Positions 44,220-59,149 of a stretch of DNA of 64,000 bases are shown in pieces (position 1 is the first letter of the stretch; every line of letters starts with the position of its first letter). Made by a program: the position numbers and the translations under genes. The DNA comes from Zygaena filipendulae. Lineage: Eukaryota; Arthropoda; Insecta; Lepidoptera; Zygaenidae. Under the pieces are notes generated by a model. That model saw nothing but the letters and a program-made list of their open reading frames with translations, was not told where the DNA came from and did not search any database. The stretch spans positions 1,572,501 through 1,636,500 of the forward strand of contig OU015669.1 of NCBI GenBank assembly GCA_907165275.2, in the 5' to 3' direction.

Positions 44220-45321
44220 CAAAACTAGCTGAACCACGCGGTTTCACCTTTCCCTTCATTATGTTAATGGATTGAATGACTCTGAAAAGGTACTTGTTTG
44301 CTCAGAAGAGCCTTAGGCTTCTGTGGATCTTGTGGATTTCTGTGACAAATTTTATAAAATTATTAAACTCACAGTGCCCAGATTCTCTCCGGTCATACCA
44401 GTATTTATCCCGGGATTCCCGCGGGAACTCCAAAATTAACGCGGGGGAAACAGCTGGTTAGGTAGGTAGGTATACTAACAGCCAATCAGACGGAACGTGT
44501 AATTTTATACGTAAGTACAAGTAGTATGCACATACATTGTACATACTTCTAAATAATGCTAAATGATTTTAACCCACATATTATGTTTATTTGAAGAGAA
44601 AATTGTTTGTGGCACAAATACAAAAATTAATACTTAATGTAGCCAATAGCGTCTACTGAATCGGCGTGCAAATTATTCAGTTCATTACGTATGTATTTGA
44701 CTAATGCAAAAAAAAACCGTGACAAGGTTATTGTTTAGTTGCTGGTAATGAATATTGTTTTCAAATAAACACAAAAATGAGTCATAAAGTGAAAAAAATA
44801 ATTAAAAAAGCGTTTATTAAACACAAAAAGCAAGTATTCGAACATGAAGTCAATCTTATAAAAACACTTTTATGTTTAAGGTTTGAACCAACGTCCAATG
44901 TCCATGGCTCAAGCAGTCACTTCGAAAAGAATAATATATTTAAGTTTGTTTTTATTAATCTTGTAGTCGATTCGCCACGGTTGCCTTGATAATTTCGAAA
45001 TTCCCGCGGGAATTCCGGAAGAAAAACTACTTCATGTCACTCAGGAACACTGTAGCTTTCTACAAGTGAAAGAATTTTTAAAATCGGTTCGTTAGTTTTT
45101 GCTTTTAACCATTACAAACGTACAAAAAAGATACAAAAGTCTCTTTTTAATCCTACTAATATTATAAATGTGAAAGTGTGGATGTTTGGATGTTTGTTAC
45201 TCAATACAGCTGAACGGATTTGCATGAAATTTGGCATGCACGTTGTCAGGGGTACAGAGAAGGATATAGGGTACTTTATATCCCTGAATTACCGCGGGTG
45301 AAACCGCGGGGCACAGCTTAG
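44220..45321. mobile_element. Region with three Helitron-like pieces
   Basis: Fragments lie at about 44390-44460 (plus) and 44985-45110 (minus). A nearly complete plus copy is at 45151-45321, with 5' TCCTACTAATATTATAAATG after A and a 3' end altered to GCTTAG. A short frame at 44777-44989 shows no recognisable feature. Confidence 0.6.
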
Positions 45322-46262
45322 TATATAATGATGTGATTTAATAAAATAAAACACTGTTAGTTGCAAAAATTTTCGACATAAGACTGTTTAATGTTTAAAA
45401 ATCGATTCGTAAGACTTTAGTAGCCATTTAGTAGCCTATACTTCCATAGGTACATGTGGCCCGCAATAATATGGGCAGTACCTAGTACGTGCAAATCAAC
45501 GCACGCGCTTGCAATACTAATCGGGAAGACCCTTGTTTGGTCGATCAACAAAAGTTTTCCTGGACATTGCTATTGTTCGAACAGCATTAGTGTCGAGGGA
45601 ACCTGCGCAAAAGCAGGTGCGCAGACGCACAGTCTCGGCTGAAGTGCTACAGTTTGTGTGTGCTAGTTTCTTGACTCTGTGACCTACGTACATTTCAAAT
45701 TACGATTCGAATTTTTCGTTTTCACATTTTAAAACACCATGTAGATTCCAAATTCGACTCAACTTTTGTTTTTTTTTTCTTCGTTTCTGGTTTCCCTTGT
45801 TTTAATGTAACGGAGGACAATTCCACCGTTAAAGTTTTTTTTTTTAATTTCTTTTTTAAATAAGCATGTTATTACTATGTAGTTATTTACAACGAAGTTA
45901 CTTCGTAAGGTGCCTATGCAACTATAATAATATGATCAAATCAAAGATTTACCTAGTAAGTTTCTCAAAAGATAAGTTACCTAGATCGGTAGCTTTTTTA
46001 ACTGTCCATCGAGTGACTCTGCTACCTTTCTAATCAAACTAATTATGTGGTCTAAATTCTGTTGAATTAACCTTTCTATTAGGAAATAAACTCAATGGTT
46101 TGTAGATACCTACCACAGCCAACTAAAACAACTCTGTATATTGGTACTTAACGAATAATCGTATTCATTATTATCTACTTTGTTATAATATCTAGTAAAT
46201 TTTATTTGTTGTACTACTAGTTATTTGGGTAATGACAGTCTGAATACTTTGTTGCAATAACC
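45322..46262. other. Gene-free stretch
   Basis: No gene, RNA or clear repeat is recognised. A slightly GC-richer patch at 45450-45640 has a 62-codon frame without motifs. Confidence 0.45.
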
Positions 46263-46267
46263 AATAG

Positions 46268-46610
46268 GGTATTTTCCAGAGTATGAAAACCAAAATTCTA
46301 ATTAGTCCGTTCAGTGTGAAAATAAAAAAAAATATAGATAAATACGTATTTTTTGCTTTTGCTAATTAATGAAAATAAACTCATGTAGATAAAGCGCATT
46401 AAAGTTTAGGGTGGGGAATTCGTGACGTCATTATTCGGTATAAGCCCCGTGCAAACTGCACCGGGTTATGACGTGACGCGAAATTTCAACTCAATGTATC
46501 GCGGTTATTTTTGATTACGTAAAAAAAGAAAAAATACGTGTCCAATATTTTTTATTAATCTACACGAAGGACTAAGAAAACTTTTGTCAAGTGGCCAATT
46601 CCCTACGACG
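46268..46610 (-). mobile_element. Diverged TGACGTCA-family MITE
   Basis: The order of family segments is preserved, with one TGACGTCA (46422 region) and one mutated site (TGACGTGACG). The termini differ from the main family (AATAGGGTATTTTCC). Confidence 0.65.
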
Positions 46611-48541
46611 CTTTTGAGCTATTATTTTTTTTTAAATCAGCTGATCTTTCACTATACGGAAAAGTCAGTTTATATGTAGCCGAGTAGCTTATTTATATTT
46701 TTAATAATTTATATTTTTTTTATATTTTTTCTAATACAAAACAGTGCAAACTTTTACAAATACAAAATTATAACAAATTTGAAATAATCATTAGCTGTTT
46801 ACACCACTCTAGCTTACACAACGCCTTTAAGAGAGAAAGATCATAATTCAAATTTCAATGCTAATTAGCTAGCTAGTTCTTATAAAGTACATAATTTTGT
46901 TTGTTTTGTTTTTATCTACTTTTCTATTTCGTTTTTTTGCGTAAGTAGCGCTTTTTGTATTGCGCCGATTCCGCTGGTGAATGAACAAATTCCATAGAAT
47001 TTTGCGGGAAACTTATATTGTCATTGCATGTGTCATTCTATAATTATATGCGTGAGATAGAAATTTTCCAGAAAAAATCAAAACGTTGATCGATTTTTGG
47101 AATCGGTCGTGGTTTTGTCTTAAGAAGATTTGAGTTAAAACTTCATTAACGGAACGGAAAAATTCGAATCGAAATTCGATGATAGCGACCGTTACATTTC
47201 ACCGTTACGTGTCCCTTCGCAAATCTCGAGCGCAGGGGGAGCAATGAAAACGAAATATTATTGTTTTTATTTTTTTCCGTCTTTAAACACAAACTCGCGT
47301 TGCATTCCCGACCTTATGTCCAGGTGACAGATATCCGAATTGTTGTATACGCAATGAACATTTTATATTCGTTAAGGTGCATAAACTCTTTACGATCTTT
47401 GATAAACGGTTAGCGTGCGTTGACCTTAAAAAGGCTAAATTTATTTTTTTTCGCTCCCAAAACGAAAGTAAATGATTAAAGTATCGATGGAACCATTTGT
47501 TCGACCATTTGGTTGACAAGGTTCCATAAATCAGGGTTCAAAGCAAATAAGCTCATAATAAAAATTACGAAAACCACAATAGACTTGCCAAGATCCAAAC
47601 CGAAAAATTAAATAAAATTAAAATTAGGCACTTGCGTTCACGAATCCCTACAAATAGAGCGGTATTTTCTATTCCCACCGTCATACAAAATGCCGGCTGT
47701 TTTATAAACAGACAAATTGTAGGTACGATTCGACTGCGACATAAAAAAAAATTTCAATCTTACCTTAAAACTGTTACAGAGTAAATAATGCGGAGCTTTC
47801 TAATACCACTAGTAGAGTAATTAGGAAAAAGAAGGTTTTTAGAATTTATTTTCTGTATGGTCGTACCTACCTACGCTTATCACGCAAAATCTACTTTACT
47901 TATATAGTTGCCTTTTTTATAATCTTCTTACATACTAAAAGAGTACAATAAAAGAGTATAGAATCCGCGATTCTGTACATTGAATGTTTTTAACAAAAAT
48001 TGACAGGGAGCGATAAAAGAAAGTAACCGACCATAAAAAAAAGTTATCCAAATTCTTTTCTGTCTGTCTGTTTGTTCGCGATAATCTACGAATCTACTTA
48101 ACGAATTGTCATGCGGTTTCTACAGGTAGATTAAGCTTAGCCTGGAGCTACATATAGGCTTTGTTCCATTTAAATCTGACGTTGGAAAAAAAGTAGTCAT
48201 ATAAAAACGTAACCGCGGAGCACAGCTAGTCTAACCTAAATCCTAGGCTTTTTTACATCGCAATTGGTTAGCGAAAGAGAATTTGTTTTAACATTTTTTT
48301 TTTAGATAGATTTTAGAGTAACAGGCATTGTCCTAAGATAAAACAATGAACTGATAATCCACAAAATCTATTGTTTCATATCGCTCTATTAGAATTAACA
48401 ACAGTTACTTATAATGATCGATGCATATTGTGTCAACTCGGCCGTTATATTTTTCACAGTTAAATATTTCCGTACGAAAACGTCGTGTGTCGGCCATTGT
48501 TCTTTCTATCTAGTCTCTGACGAGCGAACTCAACACAATAC
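46611..48541. other. Gene-free stretch
   Basis: Mostly unclassified AT-rich DNA. A plus-strand Helitron-like relic occupies about 47930-48232, ending GCACAGCTAG then T, and resembles the copy at 36043-36250. Confidence 0.5.
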
Positions 48542-48543
48542 CT

Positions 48544-48946
48544 GCGGCTGCCCTACGGTAAAACAAAGTAATTGCAGCTGAATAAATTTTACAGGACGAG
48601 CGAAAGAACTGAAAATCGCATAATTTAAAAGTTAAAAACTAACCTTCCATAGTACCTATAACGATTTTCTTGATTTTAATAAAAATCCTCTAAGCCTTTT
48701 TGATTGTTGCAATTGAATAAATTATACACGGCGAGCAAAAAACCGAAAATCGCTAAGTATATTTAAAACAAATCTTCCATAGTTTGACGATTTTCTTAAT
48801 TTTATTTTCTCTAAGACTAAAGCCTTTTTGGTGGTTGTGGGTATGTAATAACGTCCGTTATGCGTAAAAAATGGCAAATATAAAAAAAAAACCTCATTTC
48901 GAAAAAAAAATATGACAGTTGCTTTGTTCTTCCGTAGAGCAGCCGC
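48544..48946. mobile_element. Inverted-repeat element containing an internal tandem duplication
   Basis: Termini GCGGCTGCCCTACGGTAAAA and complement of GCGGCTGCTCTACGGAAGAA. Inside are two diverged units of about 130-140 bp (from about 48567 and 48708) sharing AACTGAAAATCGC/AACCGAAAATCGC and CTTCCATAGT. Confidence 0.6.
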
Positions 48947-49139
48947 CTTGCACTAAGTACGGTTATTTTTCAGCGAACTATATAATAACGTGTTATGGCA
49001 TGTGATGCAGTGTTATGTGGGTAACGTTCACACAAGCATAAGATATTGTTCGCGTCTCCACCAGGCCTTTTAATCTTGTAAAATTTTACAGGATCATCAA
49101 AAGTAGGCTCATATTTTTTAATTTATTTATTCAGATGCT

Positions 49140-49559
49140 ACTAGCTGTTCTCTGCCGTTTCACCCGTGTTAATTTTTGAGTTCCAGCGGGGATTACGGGA
49201 TGGAAATTCCTCTCAGACCTTTTCTCTAACACTAACAAAGTGTGTGAAAAATTTCATGATTATCGGTTACGTATTGTAACAAACTCACATTCGAAAACTT
49301 CTCACACTCGAAACATTCCGAAACTCATGCGGGTAAAGCTGCGGGGCGCAGCTAATCCTATCCTACTAATATTATAAATGTGAAAGTGTGGATGTTTGGA
49401 TGTTCGTTACTCAATCACGCGAAAACGGCTAAACAGATTTGGATAAAATTTGGCATACACGTTGTCAGGGGTACAGAGAAGGACATAGGGTACTTTTTAT
49501 CCCGGAATTCCCGCGGGAACTCCGAAATTACCGCGGGTGAAACCGCGGGACACAGCTAG
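49140..49559. mobile_element. Helitron-like pair; the copy at 49361-49559 is complete
   Basis: 49361-49559 (plus) is a textbook 199-bp copy: A, then TCCTACTAATATTATAAATG, hairpin CCGCGGGTGAAACCGCGG, CACAGCTAG, then T. 49140-49350 is a diverged minus copy with another plus 3' end joined to it. Confidence 0.85.
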
Positions 49560-51166
49560 TCTCATATAAATATCATATCAGTTGTCTAGAACTGGCTTTG
49601 CTTCGTCTAGGTAAGGTTATATAAACCTTGTGTGATAATTTACAAGCATTAATATAATTATTATTAAAAATGAAAATACAAATAATTGAGATATTTTTAG
49701 AGTTTAAAGTTACGCATTTTTTGGCGCGTTCTTTTCTTTACATCTCGCTGTTTACCGAGGTTTTAACCGCGTTCGTTTTGGAGTTCCCTCAGGATTCCCT
49801 GGATAAAAGTCCCTATGTCCTTTTCTATATCCCCGGACAACCTGTGCGAAATTTAGTGATGAGCAGTTGAGTGATCAAGGCGTGAAAACTTAACAAACAA
49901 ACAAACTCTGCACATTCACATATTTTATAATACATAGTAACTTAAATATCAACCGGCACCTGTCAGATAATGACTTCCTATATGTTTCTACGTTTCTCAT
50001 AGGCGGAAAAACTAGTATTGAGTAAGATTTGTCCGTAAAATATGTCAACAAATCCGCAATAGAATTTATCCGAAACGAATTTTAAACAACAATAATATTA
50101 GCAAAGGCTCATTATGCATACAGCCTTCTTCGCCTTGCACTTGGTCTGGTATTGAACCTCGTTGTGCAGAGGTCAACGACACTGGCACGAGAGAAAAAAA
50201 ATATATCGCCCGTTCGCCCACAACTAAGCATCTTTATTGTATGCAAATGTTGCGTGTACCAAATTGTGTCAATCTGTATTTTAAAGGTTTTCTCCTGCAT
50301 TGGTATTCTATAGAAAATGATACGACATTTTTTACAATTAAACACGTTTTCGATTTTAATTTTACTGTCCACTTGTAATGATATACTTACCATAAAATAA
50401 ATGCTTATAAGATCTGGTTTAGAAAATATTCAAATACAGATTTTGTAGAAAAAGCTTATGCAGTGAAAGTTGTTAGTGTTTTGTTTTTTGGGGCTAATTT
50501 TTTAAGAACTAGGCAAAGGAAACTTTTGCATATTTTCCATTATACATGTTAAAGTCTGTAAAATAGACAATGTACCGCCTGAAACGCTGGATCTTGGAAC
50601 TTGGATTTTAAACAAAACATTTCATAATAGAGGCCACCTCTGAGGTATTCGTCTCACAAAGGCGGCTTTGCTAAGAACAGCTAGTTCAAAATTAAAGAGG
50701 ATATGAAAATAATTATGACAGTAAAAACTAGGTATTTACCATATTAAATAGTGCAAGTAGAGGCTAGATAAAAGTAGATATTGAAATTTACGAAACTTGA
50801 ACTATGCTATTTTTGATGCGGTTGTAAATTTTTTCAAATGAACATCTAATGTACAGAATCGTGTCTCGAATGACACAAATTTTGATGTACCTGGATGATT
50901 TTTAATTAGTCAATTAACTAACGAATGAACTAGTTGTCTCATGAATAATTCCGATGACTGTAATTTACGAGTACTTATCAATAAATCACTGCTTTATTAT
51001 TAATTTGGCTTTCCGGTTTCTTTCAGTTTTTATGGTCTTTTTTAATATACCTAAACCCGTTTAGGTATTACTTGGTGGAATTAATTAAATTACTATTAAC
51101 GGTATTAAAATGCAATAGAAAGGGTTACAAAAATCCGGAAAGTAAAAAAAGTTAAATATGTAAAAC
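49560..51166. other. Gene-free stretch
   Basis: A diverged Helitron-like fragment lies at 49740-49920, and a B-box-like GAGGTTCAATACC on the minus strand near 50140-50160 may be a SINE head. Nothing else is recognised. Confidence 0.45.
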
Positions 51167-51169
51167 TTA

Positions 51170-51406
51170 CCGCCGCACTCAGAGTCGACTTTAATGATTA
51201 CTTAGTTAAGTATAGATTTTTAACACAAAACTGCCGCAATCACACCAGTTTAATAAATTAATGTTAATTGGCATTTAACTAATTAAGTTATATCTCATTA
51301 AATGCCAATTTACATTAATTTACTGAACGTCTCTGATTGCGGCAGTTTTGTGTTAAAAATCTATACTTAACTAAGTAATCATTAAAGTCGACTCTGAGTG
51401 CGGCCG
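51170..51406. mobile_element. Long-palindrome MITE, copy with TTA duplication
   Basis: 237 bp, same family as 1483-1719; perfect TTA/TTA flanks at 51167-51169 and 51407-51409. About 960 bases upstream of the chitinase promoter. Confidence 0.88.
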
Positions 51407-51409
51407 TTA

Positions 51410-52330
51410 ATGATCTATTTTGAAAACGTGTCAACACAAATTGTATAGTCGCATGCTAAGTGTCGATAGACAGAAACACTATATTCAGTCCAACGTAACT
51501 GACTGAATAAAAGCAGAAAAATAATTATATAAATTTATTTTAATTTGATGACATGAAACTACATTTTGCAAAGGAGAATTTAGTAAAAAAAATTGCGCCC
51601 ATTATTTCGTTCGGTTCATTTTGATATTTTGGCGAATATTTTTGTGTTAATGAATGCTCAAGTTGGCTTTTTCATTTGAATTGGTACATGGCTTTAAATA
51701 GTTTGTAATAATTGAGCAATTAATATCTATAGATTCTAGTAATATTGTAGACGATTGTTTGTTCATCGTGTAATTTATCTAATCATTAAAACAATCACGG
51801 CTATTTTCCATAACGTTATCACGATAAGTATCGCAATCATAATTATTTACAAGTTATTTGTATAAAATATGATAACAAAATATCAGTTCCTTAGTCTATG
51901 TTCGCCGGTGGACTTGAATTCCTTTAAATTGACTCAATAAAAGTTGACTGTTGTCTTTGTCATTAGGGGTTTCGTTCTAAATGGATATCAATTAAAACAT
52001 CTTGATTGTAATCCAATCATTCCGTGTAATATAGCATCGAAGACAGCGTAGTTATTACGTAGACTCATTGTTGTGTTAGTCAAAGTGCGGCAAAGTAACG
52101 GGCGCGGTTCATTAGCTGGAAATATATATTGTATATTTAAACTGTGAAATCAAATCATTAGGCAAACAATTAAAGTTTATCTGTCACCTTGGACGTTAAG
52201 CCAAACCGGGCCACAGAACTGTGCTAACGATTCACAATAATCTCATCTCAAAATCGTTATAGGTGGCTATAGTATTGACATTCCGTACTATACATGCTCC
52301 AGCGTGATAGCGGTTGGCCTACAATACCAC
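51410..52330. other. Upstream region of the chitinase gene
   Basis: About 0.9 kb of AT-rich DNA without gene or recognised repeat. It is the likely site of distal control elements, but no specific motif is claimed. Confidence 0.4.
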
Positions 52331-52334
52331 ATCA

Positions 52335-52371
52335 TATATAAAAGAAAATACACCGCTGCAGCAAGTTCAGT
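52335..52371 (+). promoter_or_regulatory. Core promoter of the chitinase gene
   Basis: TATATAAA (52335-52342) is followed by a perfect arthropod initiator TCAGT at 52367-52371, with A+1 at 52369. That is 34 bases from the first T of the TATA box. The predicted 5' UTR is about 94 bases and leads straight to the ATG at 52463. Confidence 0.7.
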
Positions 52372-52456
52372 TCGGTATCAACACTTAAATGTGGAGTTCG
52401 CGTTCGAATAATCGGTGAATTTCTTTTTTTTTGTTTTTTTTTTCGAAAAGCAATAA

Positions 52457-54130
<1,674 letters not shown>

Positions 54131-54796
54131 ACATTATTAGCCATCGTAACTTATAAAATTAGGGTTGTCAATCTTTCTCTTTTTGAAAGTTATATCAAGT
54201 ACCTCCTATTAATATATTCAAAAAATAATTCTTGTGTATTTAATATATTTTTCATAAGAAAAATCGGTTGCAAAATGTTTAGTTAAAAATGTATACGACA
54301 CGTCACAACAGTTGTGAACCCTGTTTATATTGTGTACATGTTTGTGATCGTAGATATAAGGCATAGTTTTATAGATAGTTGTAATGTATAATTAAAATAG
54401 GTTCTTATAATTATGACAAAGATTTTAATGATAGATAATTATGTAACATGAGCGAATGGATCATTCAAAAAATGTTATTGTGCACTTACTAAAATACCTA
54501 TAACATGTTTTGTCTCTGCAATTTAAAAAGATTAATATTTGTCCAAGCTCATAAAATACCAAACACCATTTTGTTCCGTTAGGAACGATATTTTTATGAA
54601 TACTGAGATAAATCTGAACATATTGTGTAACGTGGTGCTAACGCCCATGGAGGTAGTATGTTCTTTTTTTCATCTAAATTCAAAATTTATTTTTCTTGGG
54701 CGTCGGCGTTATTGTTTTGTTTCTCTTTCGGATTCTTTCACGCTGCGTAAAGCAACTACGCCGTGATTAAATTATATTCTAAATACATTAAATAAA
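54131..54796 (+). terminator. Chitinase 3' untranslated region and candidate poly(A) signal
   Basis: AT-rich sequence follows the stop codon. The first clear AATAAA hexamer on the plus strand is at 54791-54796, with an ATTAAA at about 54767-54772, giving a 3' UTR near 0.65 kb. Confidence 0.4.
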
Positions 54797-54799
54797 TAT

Positions 54800-55715
54800 A
54801 TTATATCTAATCTTACAAAAGGAAGCTGTACACTCAACAGGTATTTAATATTTTCGTTTATACATTATATTTTAATATTTGTAAGCCTTGATCCAGGTCT
54901 CATGTAATGTTTTTATATCACTCACTGGTCGTTTGTGATGTGGCGTGAGACCTGGATGGCTGTCGGCAGGAATTTCATGTTGACAAATGATTCCAGCTTC
55001 CTTCTTCGGATATCGCAACTACTTTCTTCAACCTATCTACAATCTTTACTTGAAAACTGGATCTTCTTCTGTTCCTGTTCCTTCTTCCTCATGATCTTCG
55101 CATCCTGGCCGACGCCACTGCAGCTTCGGACTCTACGTCTACCACGGATCGCGAAGGCCAGTGATTGTTTTGTATATATTTAAACTTACTCTTAGATTCT
55201 GTACTGATTACACAAAATTATAAATTTATGAACCGTGTTTTTCTCACGACCCGTTTCAATTGGTGTCAACTGTCATTAGGTACCTACAATGAAAGTCGAA
55301 CAGGTGTTGAATAGTTTAACACTTTTTCAATTTTGTGTATTAATACGGTTATTTTGTTTAAATTTTAACCGCCATTTAAAATAGAGTGCCAGGGGGAGAT
55401 CGCGACATTTTTCGTGGCAATTTTGTCTCGTTGTTAAAACGATTTTGATGTGAATGCACCTTTATGATCAGAGCTTTCTTAAGCTGTATTCTTAACACTT
55501 ATCTACCTACTTTGTGAACGGAAAAGACATAATATTGTTTGTACAGCATCGTAGCGTTTCTTCGCTGGCATTCGGCGTCTGGTTAACGACTGAGTTTTTA
55601 TTTGTATAAATTACTATTCAAGTACCTACCCAATAAATCGATTCGGAAATGATGTGCTCGTATATTATTATTTAATTAAAAGTCTCCCGAACTTTCATTA
55701 GCTGTATCTATATAT
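54800..55715. other. Gene-free stretch
   Basis: An inverted pair ATCCAGGTCTCATG / CGTGAGACCTGGAT lies at about 54890-54957. A GC-richer patch at 55080-55165 has no recognised product. Confidence 0.4.
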
Positions 55716-55718
55716 CTA

Positions 55719-55931
55719 TCTATACATATAAAATGCTTTGTCATTAATGACTGATGGATCAACGCACAGCCTAAACCGCTGACCGTAGGGACCTGAAACT
55801 TGGAGGGTGTGTTCTTTGTATGACGTAGGCATCCGAGAAGAAAGGATTTTTGAAAAGGGGTTGCAAAGTTTGTATGGAACAATCCGCGGGAACATCGAAA
55901 TTACGCGGGGGAAACCGCGCGGTACAGCTAG
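55719..55931 (+). mobile_element. Complete Helitron-like element, second subfamily
   Basis: A, then TCTATACATATAAAATGCTT; hairpin GCGGGGGAAACCGC and GTACAGCTAG, then T. 213 bp. The short overlapping frames on the minus strand are not genes. Confidence 0.78.
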
Positions 55932-56194
55932 TATTCTCATAAAATGTCAGAAAGAAAAATAAAAAATAAATAAATTGGTAGATCAAACTACCTTGGTTTA
56001 GGTAATGTACAATGAATCTATTAAAATCTATACATTAATTTATTTATTTATTTTTATTTATTTAAGTAATTAATGCCTCTATACATGTAAATTAGATAGA
56101 AGTGTCTGTTTGTAATGTTATTTTTTTAAACGAAATGCATGTGAAAGTATAAGGTACAAATAACAAAAAAACAATTCTTAACATTTTTGTAAGT

Positions 56195-56440
56195 CTAAAA
56201 TTTATATCTGTCTGTTTGTTCCCGCTAATCTCGGAAACGGCTGAACCGATTTTAACGGGACTTTCACTGGCAGATAGCTGATGTTATAAGGAATAATTTT
56301 AGAAAAAAAATAGTTCCTGCGAGGGGTTCTTTTACAAACAGAAACTTACGTTATTTGTGGGTGTCATAGGCTATATTGTGACCCGGAAATCCGTGGGAAC
56401 TCCGCAATTACCGCGCGTGAAACCACGGGATCAGCTAGTC
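56195..56440 (+). mobile_element. Helitron-like element, diverged
   Basis: Ends with CGCGTGAAACCACGGGATCAGCTAG then T. The interior has CTCGGAAACGGCTGAACCGA and CTTTCACTGGCAGATAGCTG. Confidence 0.6.
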
Positions 56441-56588
56441 TATTCTTTAATATACTATCTATAGGTACTATTAATGTTGTAAAAGTTTGTGAGTTTGTGA
56501 GCTTGTACGGGGTAATCTTTGGATCTACTGAATCGATTTCGAAAATTCTTTTAGCGATAGAATGCTATTAGTGTTCCTGAGTGTCATA

Positions 56589-56824
56589 CCGCCGCACTCA
56601 GAGACGACTTTAATGATTACTTAGTTAAGTATAGATTTTTAAAACAAAACTGCCGCAACAGACAAGTTTAATAAATTAATGTTTATTGGCATTTAACTAA
56701 TTAAGTTACATCTCATTAAATGCCAATTAACATTAATTTACTGACCGTCTCTGATTGCGGCAGTTTTGTTTTAAAAATCTATACTTAACTAATTAATCAT
56801 TAAAGTCGACTCTGAGTGCGGCCG
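56589..56824. mobile_element. Long-palindrome MITE with ATA duplication
   Basis: Same family as 1483-1719. The flanks are ATA/ATA (56586-56588, 56825-56827), supporting a 3-bp duplication not limited to TTA. It is inserted within Helitron-like sequence. Confidence 0.85.
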
Positions 56825-56864
56825 ATAGACTTCTTATCCCGAAATTACCGTGGGATCTCCGAAA

Positions 56865-57180
56865 TGAAATTTTTAGTTCGTCTTGTAGATTAATAAAAAA
56901 TTTTGGACACGTATTTTTTCTTTTTTTACTCAATCAAAAAATAACGGCGATACATATTGAGTTGAAATTTCGCGTGACGTCACTAACCAGTGCAGTTTGT
57001 ATGGCGGCTTGTAGCGGTAAGTGACGTCACGAGCCCCCACCCTAAAATTTAATGCGCTTTATCTCTGTCTATTCTCATTTATTTGAAAAATAAAAAAATA
57101 CAATATGTCTATTGTTTTTTTATTTTCTAAATGACGGACTAATTAGAATTTTGTTTTTCAAAAGTCGTCAACATCCTTAT
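56865..57180 (+). mobile_element. TGACGTCA-bearing MITE, 5' end missing
   Basis: TTTTTAGTTCGTCTTGTAGA to the 3' terminus CGTCAACATCCTTATT; TGACGTCA at 56975-56982 and 57022-57029. Confidence 0.75.
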
Positions 57181-58404
57181 TATTACATAAACTTGACGCA
57201 TTAAAACATCCCCAAAAAGTTCTTTAGCTGGAATTGTAATATTTTTAAAACATATAACATACTTATTAACGCCGCAAGTTGCCTAATTAAGGTGCTATCT
57301 TGCTACGCATCGCTCTAAATAGTTTGTGACAAATGACAATAGCTTGGCACCTGTCTCCACCTACAAATGCTGTGCGTGCGTGAAATTGTTTTCCTGGTTA
57401 TAGTCGTAACTCGTAACCATAATAGGTACATACAAATTATAAATACGAAATTGAGTTTGTTTATTTGTTTGTTTGTTACGCTTTCACGCCTTCACTACTC
57501 AATTAATCGTCACGATAATTCGCATAGACGTTGTCAGGGGTAGATTCAGATTGTTTACTTTTATTAGATCCTTAATCAATACATCTTCATACATATATAT
57601 AAAATTTAAGTGTCTGTTTGTAATCCCAAATTAACAGCGTTTCACTAAATGCATATGAAAGTACCTATACAGTATACAATAAGCAAGTACGGTACTTAGG
57701 TACATTAAAAAATGTTTTTTATTTTTTTTATTTTTGTCTGTCTGTATGTCTGTCTGTCTTTGACGAGACTTTCACTGGCAGATAGCTGATGTTATAAGGA
57801 GTAACTTAGGCTTATGTGCGAACTAGGTCGAACAAACACAGTACACTTTTTAATAGCCTACCACAATAATAAGTTACGATAGTAAAGATCAAATATATCA
57901 TTGTCTCTTTCATGCGTCAAATATAACCAAAGTTACAGGGTCCGCACCAAGTGAAATGACACGATTTTAACGCCAGCACAGGCAGAAAGATCCCATTCCC
58001 ACAAGGCTTTTAAAACCTAGTTAAGCTTTATCTCTGTATATTTTCATTTATTTGAATAAGCAAAAAATACGTGTCCATTGTTTTTTTTATTTTCTAACTG
58101 ACTGACTACTTAATTAGAATTTTTTATTTTCAAAAGTCGTCCACATCCCTATTCTCGCGGAAACTCTGAAATTAGCGCGGGTGAAACCGCGGGGCGCAGC
58201 TATTAATAATATAGGTACCTACTCGGATACATAAGTACATATAATGTGATACAATAATGCATGACATAACACGTATGAACACGTTTGGAACACAATGCTC
58301 TTTTCTTAGCGCTTATCTATTGTAGCGCTTGTCTATATTACATAGCGCTTATCTATGTTATGGCGCTTATCTGTAGATGTAATATTAAACAAAGCACGTA
58401 AGTA
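57181..58404. other. Gene-free stretch with repeat relics
   Basis: Helitron-like fragments lie at about 57430-57540 and 57590-57830. The 3' half of a TGACGTCA-family MITE lies at 58023-58155, followed by a Helitron-like 3' end to about 58202. Three GCGCTTATCTAT-type steps are repeated at 58307-58375. Confidence 0.5.
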
Positions 58405-58742
58405 GGTGTGCGTTCCGTGGATTTGGGCGCAGTTGTTCGGTTGAAATTTCACTCGTTTGAGTTGCAACCAAGCCACAGAACGATCGAGTTGTTTTTATAA
58501 CCTCAAAAAATTTGAAATTTCAGGCGCCATTTGTTTTCTCTTAACTCACATTGCAAATAAGACTGTTTTACATCCAATTATAAACTTTTTATGACTACGA
58601 CACCTCCCTTTTGTTCGTAAGAACTCCGATTAATTTCTTTTTCGACGAATCCGGTTTTTGGCGCTTTGACACTTCTTCGTGGATTCGTACGAATGCGCTG
58701 GAGCGCGCTCGAGTGCATTCGTACGAATCCACGGAACGCGCC
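58405..58742. mobile_element. Inverted-repeat element, GGTGTGCGTTCCGTGGATT termini
   Basis: The left end and the complement of the right end (GGCGCGTTCCGTGGATTCG) match over about 17 bases. The right part is itself a hairpin around GGATTCGTACGAATGCGC. No ORF. Confidence 0.6.
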
Positions 58743-59149
58743 TTAGGTATTTAAAAGAGGGCGTTCAGTATTTGATGCTGGTCTTTATTTCTATTGATGT
58801 AAAGAGAAATTAGATTGTTTTGTATGTTTCTTTGTTTATAATGGATATTTTAAACTCAAAACTACTTAACCGATTTTAAATTTAAAAAATTCATTCACTC
58901 ATAGCAAAGCTACAATGTTCCTAAGTGATGTATCGCAAAACCGCGGAATGGCTGGTGGTTTGTATAGTACCTAACAAGATGGAAAATTCGTCGGTACCAT
59001 TTGACTCTTTTATGAGTTACGAGTATGACAATTCTGGGGGCAGATCGCGCTATTGTTGAACGATATAACTTTGATATTACCAAAACAGAATGGGGATGTG
59101 CAAACACAAAACAACGGTATTCTCTGTCCTTAGTTTTATAGAAAACTAG

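Noticed and set aside
44777..44989. 70-codon lysine-rich open frame as a small gene
   Set aside because: No signal peptide, domain, splice context or repeat conservation; AT-rich frames of this length are expected by chance.
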